Below, piece by piece: positions 27,101 to 39,100 of a DNA stretch of 64,000 bases. Both the position numbers and the translations under genes were made by a program. Every line of letters starts with the position of its first letter. Positions within the stretch are counted from its first letter, which is position 1. Under the pieces are notes generated by a model that did not search any database, was not told the DNA's origin, and saw only the letters and a list, made by a program, of their open reading frames with translations. This stretch comes from Chiridota heheva (Eukaryota; Echinodermata; Holothuroidea; Apodida; Chiridotidae): NCBI GenBank assembly GCA_020152595.1, contig JAIGNY010003250.1, positions 409,501 to 473,500 on the forward strand, read 5' to 3'.

Positions 27101-30100
27101 ATGAAAAATATTGAGGCTAATTATTGTACACATCTCTACCAGGGGTGTAGGAATACTTGGAGATATTGTAATTATGAAAAATATTGAAGCTAATTATTGT
27201 ACACATCTCTACCAGGGGTGTAGGAATACTTGGAGATATGTAATTATGAAAAATATTGAAGCTAATTATTGTACACATCTGTACCAGGGGCGTAGGAATA
27301 CTTGGAGATATGTAATTATGAAAAATATTGAAGCTAATTATTGTACACATCTGTACCAGGGGCGTAGGAAGGGTCACCCTTCAGGGGGGCAAAAAGCAAA
27401 ATTATTTCCCGGTGACAAGTGAAAAAATTGCACTGGTAATTTAGGTTTCCATTAAAGTTGCTAATAATCAGGAAATCCCCTTCAATTTCTGGAACATTTC
27501 CTTAACATTTAAATAAAAAATTTCCTTCATTTTCTGGAAATTTTGGCCATTTTTCAGTGATTTTGGGCCAGTTTTCGGGAATTATTGGCCAATTTTCTGG
27601 AAATTCAACCAAAATATCCAAGAATTTAACCACATTTTTAAATTTTATGTTAATAATTTCCTAATTTCACCTCCCAACATGGGCAGAAAACATACAACCG
27701 GGAGGGTGAAATCCGCAGTTTGTCCCCTTGCCACCCCCACCCCCCCCTCCCCCTTCTTCTCCTGCTTCATATGTCAATGATCTCTACTTTCATTCATAGC
27801 CACATTTTCATGTGTAAATATGTTTCAAAAAGTTATTATGTCAGAAGTAAAATGGAGTCATTGTCAAAATGCTGCCAGGAAGTAAATAGGAGGCACAATA
27901 TCAGCTGTATATGCTCTTGTCATGCAACACTGTAACATCACATCTTTAACACTGAAGCATTATGAAAACAGCTTTTTCATAAAAAAAATTGCCCTCAAAA
28001 CTTGTCACCAACAATGCATGGCTTAACAATCAAATACCACCTGATCACACGAAGACAGTTTAACTTCCTTTGTAAACATATGTTGGAAAAGTTGATGGTA
28101 GAGTAACAAGTATTGCAGATCCGTACAACATATTAACCCAAAAGCTATTTCAAGTTGGATAATAAACTTGGCTTAATGATCATGTCATAAACATTGAATT
28201 ACAGACCCTTGAAATGGCTGGTAGGAGGCTTTATTCTATCCTTATAGTAATTACCTAATGCTGTAAGTGGGATATGTCATTTACGTAGTTTCACTTCCTT
28301 TGTAAATATTTATTGAAAAAGTTGATGGTACACCAAGAAGTGTTGCACATCAGTTAATGTTAAATTTAATTCATACTTAGGGTGCTACCTATGACCCATC
28401 CAGCGCTCACCACCAGTTTCCTCCACATAAAAAGATAAAAGTACATGGCTCTCCGAGGATACTGGGATAGGACAACAGTTCATCGCAGGTCACCTTTCCA
28501 TGTTTCATCATTTTACAGCTGAGTAAACTGGATGAAATAGAGTCAAGGGTATTGTTAAAAGACATAACAGGGGTCAAACTTGGTAAGTCGGATACAAGCA
28601 CGACTCCTTATGACCACTGAACGGTACAGCTTGTGACATTAAAATAATCTCTGACTTGAGGACCCTTTCATAGATATTTAGGACCCTTTCATAGACATTT
28701 AGGACCCTTTCATAGACATTTAGGACCCTTTCATAGACATTTAGGACCCTTTCATAGACATTTAGGACCCTTTCATAGACATTTTCGACCCTTTCATAGA
28801 CATTTACGACCCTTTTATAGACATTTAGAACCCTTTCATAGACATTTAGGACCCTTTCATAGACATTTAGGACCCTTTCATAGACATTTAGGACCCTTTC
28901 ATAGACATTTAGGACCCTTTCATAGACATTTAGGACCCTTTCATAGACATTTAGGACCCTTTCATAGACATTTTCGACCCTTTCATAGACATTTAGGACC
29001 CTTTCATAGACATTTAGGACCCTTTCATAGACATTTAGGACCCTTTCATAGACAATTAGGACCCTTTCATAGACATTTACGACCCTTTCATAGACATTTA
29101 CGACCCTTTCATAGACATTTACGACCCTTTCATAGACATTTACGACCCTTTCATAGACATTTACGACCCTTTCATAGACATTTACGACCCTTTCATAGAC
29201 ATTTAAGAAGTAACACTGTCCTGGTACTAGAAGACTAATTTGTAATTACCTAATGCTGTTAGTTCTGGGGGTATAACCTCATTCTTGTAACCAACCACAC
29301 CAACTGTGGAACGGATAATAAGAGTTATCTTGTGGTCTTGCAACCTTTCTTTGAACTCATCCAGAGCCTGAAACATTCCCTGTGGACCAAAAAATATATA
29401 AATGTTTCAGAAAGGGAAATCAAAATCAAAATCATAAACTAGAAATCAAGATCAAATTTGTGATAACAATGTAAATATCCATGAAATTGCATATAATACA
29501 TACAATTATTCTGAAAATAAAAACTGCAAGAAGAGGCATGTACATTTGGCAAATGCTTCCAAATTCTTATATTCTTATCAGCAGGGCCGTTGAGAAAACC
29601 ATAAGCAAACTAATATTTGGGAGCCATCATATCTCGAAAAATGTGGATGACCAAGTAAAGGGTCTGCCGCTATTGTTGTTACCATTCAAGCATGGGTTTT
29701 GGCCAATTGTTGCTCCTGTGGTTATGTTTTCACTGTCATTTTACGTTTTTGGTCCCCTAAATATATACTTCGTCACATTTAGTGACCTCTAAGCACGGGT
29801 CCGGGGCGACTTGACCCCTTCTCAGCCAGCAGTACTTCTTATCATAAAATTCTTCTTGAACCAAGAATACTAAAATCACTATTAAAATCATCTGTAAAGT
29901 TTTTAAACATTTTGATGACTTGGCAGAAAAATTCAAAAGTGTGTGTACATGTAAGAGACGTTCTATCATCACATGATATCATTTACCTGTCCCTGTCTGA
30001 CTTTATTTTTCATGAGTGTAAGTACATCAATCGCCTGACTGCCGGTGATCAATACTTTCCCTTCTGGATGTTTCTCTTCAAGCATAAAGTTCAGAATTGT

Positions 30101-33100
30101 TTTGAAGAAAGTGTACATCATGTGCGGCTCTGCGGGGCCAGAGAACTGAGCGTAGCAGCCTAATTCATCGAGACATCCCATTTTCAGTGCAGTGTCCCTG
30201 ATATCAGAATCAAGAAATGGAGAAAAAAGTGAAATGATGAATGCAGCAACTCTGATGTTTGATACTGCAATGCTTGTTTTAATGGAAATTATAATCAGTG
30301 TAATTATGATACGCTAGAAAAACTGCACCCTGTTAGCATAAATTGAAGGATTACTTCAGTGGTCAAGCAAGTGTGTCTTATATGAAAGAGGAATTCAAAA
30401 GAAACAAAATGGTGAAGAAACTATTTCAATAATTCATTCCGTGAAGGAGATATTAAAGTTAAAGTTCTGTCTTATCTATGTAAAAATGACTGGTGTAGCA
30501 AGTCTACTATGGAAGGTTGGTACTCTCATCCTTACATTCTTAACAATTGTTAATGTATTCTAAAGAAAATTGATTTAATGTTGTATATATGAATTATTTT
30601 TCCTCAAACTTTCATTAGTTGGCAAATTATAATTACCCTTACAAGATTCTGTCTTACTACTTTCCTAACATATCCAATGGTCGTAAAGCCACACAATCCC
30701 AGGATAAAATATGATAGAATACATAAAGACTGAGGAATCTGAGTCTGTGATGTCACTAGTCTGATTTCAGTCATTTCTATACAAATGATACCAAACTTTA
30801 AATTTAAATATCTCTTTAACGAAAAAAGATTTTTCAATGCTTTCTTCACCCTTTTGTTTCTTTTGAAGTCCTCTCTTGATATAAGATGGACTTGCTTGAC
30901 CCCTGACCTAATCCTTCAATATCTCATTAGGTTTATTACCTCTGCCAATGAAGTTGGCCGGAGGTTATTTTTTGCCTGCATTTGTCTGTTTGTTTTTATA
31001 CAATCAAAACAATTGGTTTCTTGCCTGAAAGGAAATCAAACAATTAATGCTTAGTCTGAATAAAACTATAAAAAAAATAATATGACCTTGGAAAAAGGGA
31101 GATAATCCTGAAGTATTTAGAATACATCCAGACAATATAGATCACAATTGAAAAAGAATTTCTTTGGTAATAAAACTATGGTATGCATTCCACAGAGTGC
31201 TAAAATTCTAGTTAAACATTTAATTCTAGTGCTACATCACATCTATTACCTATGTTTGAGGACTATGTAAGAGTAAGAATAGTCAAGTTAAGTTTTACAA
31301 TTTAAAAAAATGCCTTTCCTGGGTCATGGGAGATCTGATAGTTGTAAGAAATGTCAACAAAAATGTCTATGGAATACAGTTTAAGCAAATACCAGTCAAG
31401 AATGTCATTTTCAATAGTTTTTCTGAAATCAATCACTTTTTTCTATAAGAAAATTGTAATTGCTTTCAAATAATTATTACATGAAAAAACAACATTACAG
31501 AGCATTTTTCAATCTGAAATGGTATTTGAAATTTCCATTGAGTTACTGCATAATCACTTTCACCTTGCAAATGATCACTTTCCGCTTCCAAATGATCACT
31601 TTCCGCTTCCAAATGATCCCTTTTTTTGCAAATGATCACTTTCGCCTTGCAAATGATCACTTTCCCCTTGCCAATGATCACTTTTCCTATGCAAATGATC
31701 ACTTTCCCCTTGCAAATGGTCACTTTCCTCTTACAAATGATCACTTTCCCCTTGCCAATGATCACTTTCCCCATGCAAATGATCACTTTTCCCTTGCAAA
31801 TGATCACTTTCCCTTGCAAATGATCACTTTCCCCATGCAAATGATCACTTTCCCCATGCAAATGATTACTTTCCCTTGCAAATGATCACTTTTCCCTTGC
31901 AAATGATCACTTTCCCTTGCAAATGATCACTTTCCCCTTGCCAATGATCACTTTCCGCTTGCCAATGATCACTTTCCCCTTGCAAATGATTACTTTCCCC
32001 TTGCAAATGTTCACTTTCTCCATGCAAATGATCACTTTCCTCTTGCAAAATGATCACTTTCCCTTTGCAAATGATCACTTTTCCCTTGCAAATGATCACT
32101 TTCCCCTTGCAAATGATCACTTTCCTCTTGCAAATGATCACTTTCCCCATGCAAATGATCACTTTCCCCATGCAAATGATCACTTTCCCTGGCCAATGAT
32201 CACTTTTCTCTTGCAAATGATCACTTTTCCCTTGCTACTGATCACTTTCCCCTTGCAAATGATCACTTTCCCCTTGCAAATGATCACTTTCCCCTTGCAA
32301 ATGGAAGAGATCAAATCTACTAATAGTTGCTATACCAGCTTCTTCAGTAAAACATTAAATGTCACATGGCAATCACACACCACTAATACAGATTTATATT
32401 GGAAGCTACCACCAACATCTGAGAGGCTGAGGATAAGACGACTAAAGATGGCAGGACCATGGAGGTTGAAAGCACCTCCATGGCAGGACACTGTGTCAGG
32501 AGAGAAAATGAAACTGCCTCCAAGGTTCTTATGTGGCAACCTAAGCATGGAGAGAGATCTAGAGGGCAACCTAAGAAAGATATCAAACTTAGCAGAAAAT
32601 ATCAGTTTTAATTGGCAAGACATCAAGAGCTGCATGCTGGGAAGGCCAACACAATAGTCTGACCTCCATACAGTAAACAAGTAAGAGCTGCTAAAAATCA
32701 AAATTCTTTCAAATGGGGAAATGAAGTTTTATTCAATAAGAATTCAACAAATGAAAGATATCTTACCCTAGGAGAAGGGAAATACCGCCACCACTGATTC
32801 CCGACCATATTCTTCCTTTCTTGTTCAGCACCGTGAGCTTCAGGTTTGTGGGCGTTCCTGCTTCAAGCTTTGCCAGATGTAGCTCCTGTAAATAATTTAT
32901 ATTCAAAAATACTAAGAATTTTAAGCCATTTACAGAGGCTCAGTGGTTAAGGAGTCATGCTTGTACGCACCATTTACAAAGGCTAAGTAATTAAAGAGTC
33001 ATGCTTGTACGTACCATTTACAGAGGCTATGTAACTAAGGAATCATGCTTGTACACACCATTTACAGAGGCTCAATGGCTAAGGAGTCATGCTTGTATGC

Positions 33101-36100
33101 ACCATTTACAGAGGCTCAGTGGCTAAGGAGTCATGCTAGTACGCACCATTTACAGAGGCTCAGTGGCTAAGGAGTCATGCTTGTATGCACCATTTACAGA
33201 GGCTCAGTGGCTAAGGAGTCATGCTAGTACGCACCATTTACAGAGGCTCAGTGGCTAAGGAGTCATGCTTGTATGCACCATTTACAGAGGCTCAGTGGCT
33301 AAGGAGTCATGCTTGTATGCACCATTTACAGAGGCTTAGTGGCTAAGGAGTCATGCTTGTACGCACCATTTACAGAGGCTCAGTGGCTAAAGAGTCATGC
33401 TTGTACGCACCATTTACAGAGGCTCAGTGGCTTAGAAGTCATGCTTGTACGCACCATTTACAGAGGCTCAGTGGCTAAGGAGTCATGCTTGTATGCACCA
33501 TTTACAGAGGCTCAGTAGCTAAGGAGTCATGCTTGTATGCACCATTTACAGAGGCTCAGTGGCTAAGGCTAAGTAGTTAAGGAGAGTCATGCTTGTATGC
33601 ACCATTTACAGAGGCTCAGTGGCTGCTTGTATGTACCATTTACAGAGTCATGCCTGTATGCACCATTTACAGAGGCTCAGTGGATAAGGAGTCATGCTTG
33701 TACGCACCATTTACAGAGGCTCAGTGGCTAAGGAGTCATGCCTGTACGCACCATTTACAGAGGCTTAGTGGCTAAGGAGTCATGCTTGTATGCAAAAAGA
33801 ACCAGGTTCAATATTCCCACCACGAACATTATGTTCTTGCGCAACTTGAAACTGATTAGAGCCGGCCTGATGGGCCTTTATGACTTTATTATGGATTTAA
33901 CTTATTACCTAGCAGATCCAAGGGTGCTAATTTAATAATATCGGAAACAATATATGCATGAGTGTTCTCACAGTAATCTTCCCTCAATTTTCATATCAGG
34001 ACCTGTTACCCTACAAAACATAACTGATATTATCAAATTATGCATATGTCCCTTCAAATTCATAAGTAGTCTTTAATTTTTTTACTGCTTTGTTTGTTTG
34101 ATTGATGAAGAATTAACGGCACCATGACAGTGAGGGTCAAATTGTGCCTGAGAGGTTAGATCACTCCAGAGGTAGGAAGAAAAGAAAATAGGATGAGTCT
34201 GAGAGAAAGTACAGGGAATAAAAGCCAGGAAGCTGGGATTGAGAAAGAAAGTTCAGGGGTGCTAAAATGGCAAAAGTATGTAGAGGGGTGGGAGGACTAA
34301 ATATGGTTGAAGAGGGAGGCACGATGAAGGAAGGAGATCATTTTATCCTGAGGGTTTTTCTGGAAGAGCTCGGCTATGGAGTTGTGAGGGGTAAGGGAAG
34401 CTCTGGGAAGGTTATACAGGGGGAAGACAAAGAGGATATGGTGGACTGTGAGGGGGCAATGGCAATTGTTGCAGAGGGGTGGGGTTAGCCAGTAAGGAGA
34501 TGGGAGTAAGTGAGGTGAGTTTGACCTATTCTAAAGGCGAATAATGTGGATGTTGTCGATACGGGAGAGATTGTGGATGGTGGGTTTGGTCAGAATGCTG
34601 GGCAGGATGTCGTGGAGCTTGTTGTCAATTTATGAGTCCCATGAGGTTTGCCAGCGGCCATGAACAAGGGAAGCAATAAGCTCTGCGATGGTTCTTTTGA
34701 TTTATTTTCCTACTATCTGCTAGACAGGAAATCTGACATTTAAAGGATTACTTCCAAGCAAGTTTATATATGAGAGGACTTTAAACAAACAAAATGGTGT
34801 AGACATCATTCAAAAATCTGATTCTGTTACGGAGATATTCAAGTTTAAAGCTCTGACTTATATGTGTAGAAATGACTGGTGTAGTAAGTCTACTATGGAA
34901 GGTTAGCCCCAACATCCTCACATTCTTAAGAATTGTTAATGTATTTTAAATAATGTTAATATTTTTATTATTTGAATAATTTTTCCTTGAACTTTCTTCA
35001 GGTGGTAAAGCATAATTGCCCATTGGTTTTAAAGCCACAAAATCACAAGACAGAATATGATAGAATAAATTTAATACATTAATGGGTTTAATGAATTTGA
35101 AGCTGTGACATCACAACTAGTCTCATTTCAGTTGTTTCTACACAAAGGATACCAAAGTTTAAACCTTTCTTCATACATATCTGCAAATTTGTACTATTAA
35201 AAACTTATTCAAAGCTATACATTGTTTCATACAATAATAATTACCGGCCTAACACTGAAATTTGACAGGAAAAATCGGCATATCTTGACGCTCCATACAA
35301 TCACCCCAGTGATGCATAATACAAGTTTATGAAATTTATTAGCATTTCACCGACATGAATAAAGCAAAGTCAATAGGTGGCATGTAATCTGCCAGTCTTT
35401 TCCGTTAAACTTTGTGGTTAGGTCGGTAAATTTTGTGTAAAAGCCAATGTCAATATGTTTCTAATAATATAAATTTTCAATTTTTGTTCGTTTGGTGACA
35501 TTTTGCAGTAATTTACAGTGAGGTACCATTTTTGACAACATCCCTCCATAGGCTCTTAAGTTGTAGCACAACCTTTAGGCTTATGTTTGGCCAGGAGATC
35601 TATACTTACCTCTGGGAAAGGTTCCCTGCCACACGTTTTGGTCCATTCCACCTCTCCCCATTTCTCCAAACACAACGGTTGAGCGTTGGAATCGAGACGA
35701 CCCGCTAGATCTAAAATGTGCACTTTCCCATCTTTGATGACTAAGAAAAATTTAGATTTAAATGAAAGTTATAAGGTGTGTATATATATATTTGAGGTTC
35801 CACCTAAGATTCATGAAGATTCATGAACAAGAGACGTAAGACAAGTAATAGTTTTCCATAATATATTGTTGGACTATTCAACTAAATAAAAGCGTGTTGA
35901 TGAAAATGTTTACATGATGATGAAAGAGCATGATTCACATGATGGTACATAATCTAAAATGGTTTATGATGAGCTTTTGATATGCATAGGTCCCAAACTC
36001 TTGAATTCTCTCCCTTCCTATATAAATGCATTAGCTTCAAAATCTTTGTTTGTCTACCAACTGTGGTGTAGCGGTTATCATACATGTTTACAGACCACAA

Positions 36101-39100
36101 GGCCCTGGGTTCAGACCTGGGTTGAGTAGACACGCCAGTGCACCACAACTGGTTATCAAAGGCCGTGGACATTGACTAGGTTGTCGATGTTATGTCTATC
36201 CGTACGTCCTACCTGTGTTCTCATCCGGGTCGTATTAAGCGTTTCGTGATAGCACTGTTACTATCATAACCGAATACGCAGGCAACAACCCCGTCATTGT
36301 AATTGTGTGTTCACTCGTCATCGTCGCGATCTTTGTTTAAAAATTATTTAAAAGCGTTCTTATTCTTACATTATACTTACTTTATGTGTTCTTGGATCAA
36401 TTTTATCCTGACTGGTTTGCTTTTTTTCAAATTTGTCTTTAAATGCAGTTTCCCATTTTGTTGTATCTCTCTTTATTTGATCACATTTTTGGCCATAATT
36501 TATCTCAATATGACTATTGTTACACAATCATTGTAATAAAAAAAAAAATTGTGTGTGTGTGTGTGTGTAAGGGGGCGGTTGGGGGTGGGGAAGTGTTCGT
36601 TTATCTGTTTATGTGCTTTGTGTTCTGGAGGCCACACGTTTATAAGTTACTCTAACTTCCTGTGTGGCGCTCCTAACCACTTTTGTAATTAATGAATGTA
36701 TACATCAATATCTTTGTTTCATTGTATGTATCATATTGTATACCTGTATATATCTGTACTCTGTATTAAAGTGTGCTTGAATAAATGTTTGAATCCATCA
36801 ATCAATCATGGTAAATAGTATAATAAACTGAATCTTATAATACATCCCTCTTTAAGAAGAGAGATAATACAGCTGTTGGTATTTTATACATTTAACATAA
36901 AGTAATGTTCAGGGACACAAAGACTTGTTCTTTTTATAACATCAACTGAGATCATCTTGAACTTTAACTGCTCAAAATCCTCAACTGGTGGTAGCACTGA
37001 CAAGTTACAGTTTTTTTTGTTCTTGCATGTGCACAATTGTTGCCTCAAGTGCACAGCGGCAACGCTACGGGAAGCATTTTCCCCCCATAAGATCACTTTT
37101 CCTCCCCCAGATTTTTTTTTTTTTATAGGCATAGTGACATACTTTGTCCGATTTATAGGCTTCCCCCAGACAAATATGACACTCTCTTGCCACCCCCTCC
37201 CCACCATCCATCCTTCATGACTAAAATCCTTGTGTCGCCACTGAAACTTGCAAGTGCATGATCTAGCTTTAGCCTATTGACCTTTCCAAAAGAAATTCTT
37301 CCACCTTTTTTTATATGATATAATGAGCTGTTCTTTGAGGCGCTCCACCAGCTCAGTAAATTGTTTTGCCTGAAGTTTGCAGTGTGATGAAATCATCACA
37401 GCTTTTTTCTTGTTGCTGGCAGAACTTTTGAAGGTTGAACCTACACAGTCTAATGTTAGTTTAAAGCTCAAAATGTTTTGCAAATTGTTCAACAACTGTC
37501 TTGACGTTTTCACTCTAGTCTTAGCAGTTTAAAGGTTAGGCCAGTGTTATTAATATTATACTGTTGCATTTCCCATTAACAACGTTAGTAAATACTCGTA
37601 AACGTTAGGCTAGTAAGTAGTAGTATTAAGTATAGTGAACTAGCCCACACTCACCTTCAACAACTAACTGAATAAACTAGAACGTAGTAAAATAATAATT
37701 TCTCACGATTTCTTAAAAGTCCACTGAGTTCTTAATTTATGCTATATTTTATTTCACAAAAAAATTTCATCGTAATTCGTAGTTGTTAATGTCATCGTAT
37801 CGACCTACTGGCTGACTGGCCTATGCGATGTTGTTGTTTACATCGAGAGGGAAACCCGGAAGTGGTAGTCACTTGATGAATCATCGATGCTACATGCTGG
37901 ATTGATATGGAACGCCAAGTGGGCTAAAACTCGGTGGTAATCTAGTAGGCGGTCGAATATATGAGGCGATGATCAACTATAGAAGGCGGTGGTAAAAAAT
38001 CGAAGTTAGTGATAAAATTCATCTACCAACTAAAATTTATCACCCCCTCATAAATATGACCGAAGAAAATTCATCACTACCTTCGATTAGTGACCACCAC
38101 TTCATACAATCTACCACCACCAACTGAAATGTATTACCACCTCACAGATATGGCCAAAGAAAATTCATCACTACCTTCGATTAGTGACCACCACCTCTTA
38201 CAATCTACCACCACCACCTCATACAATCTACCACCACCAACTGAAATGTAGTACCACCTCACAGATACGACCGAAGAAAATTCATCAGTACCTTCGATTT
38301 TTTAATAGTAATAGTAGTAATAGTAATTATTTTGTATAGCGCCCTTTCTATACAAGTATATTCATGATGCTTTACAAACATCGGAGCTTTAGAATAGGGA
38401 TCAGAGCTGCCCAAACGGCGCATCATCCATCCATTTGCTCGGAGAAATGAATTAACACCGCGTTTTCACGCTTCTCTTCTCGAATAGTGTTCAGAGAACC
38501 AGGTGGGGTGTGAATGTCCTACCATCGGGACCGACGGCTTAACGTCCCCTCCGAAGAATGGCGAGCGCCATGCAACCATTGCCACTTCTCTCAACACCTG
38601 AATGGGGGAGCAGGAGCTGCAAACGACGTACTTCGATCGGTGATCGGTGTATGTGGAAAAACGGGTTAGACCTGACCGGGGGTGAACCGGTACCTCCAGC
38701 ATCTCAGTCGTGCGCTCTACCAACTGAGCTACCTGACTCATTTTACCACCGCCTTCTATTGTTTATCATCGCCTCACAACGACGACAGGTGAACACACAA
38801 TTACAATGACGAGGTCGTCGCCTGCGTCTTCGGTTATAATAGTAACAATGCTATCACGAAACGCTTAATACGACCCGGACGAGAACACAGGTACGACGTG
38901 CGGACAGACATAACATCGACAACCAAGTCAATGCCCACGGCCTTTGATAACCAGTTGTGGTACACTGGCGTATCTACCCAATCCAGGCTTGAACCCGGGG
39001 CCTCGTGGTCTGTAGACAGGTATGATAACTGCTACACCACAGTAGGTAGATAAATTCGATCGCCTATTTATTTACCGCCTAGTTTTTGCCCACTTGGCGT

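Noticed and set aside
31917-32657. 246-codon plus-strand ORF
   Set aside because: A chance in-frame fusion of the 21-bp array with a LINE fragment; only the last part has protein character.
34267-34488. 73-codon Gly/Glu-rich plus-strand ORF
   Set aside because: Purine-rich intronic sequence, with no splice partners or homology visible.
38660-38741. Functional tRNA gene
   Set aside because: A and B boxes are present but the acceptor and anticodon stems do not pair properly, and a SINE body with tail follows. The same holds for the heads at 36.06, 39.05 and 50.26 kb.
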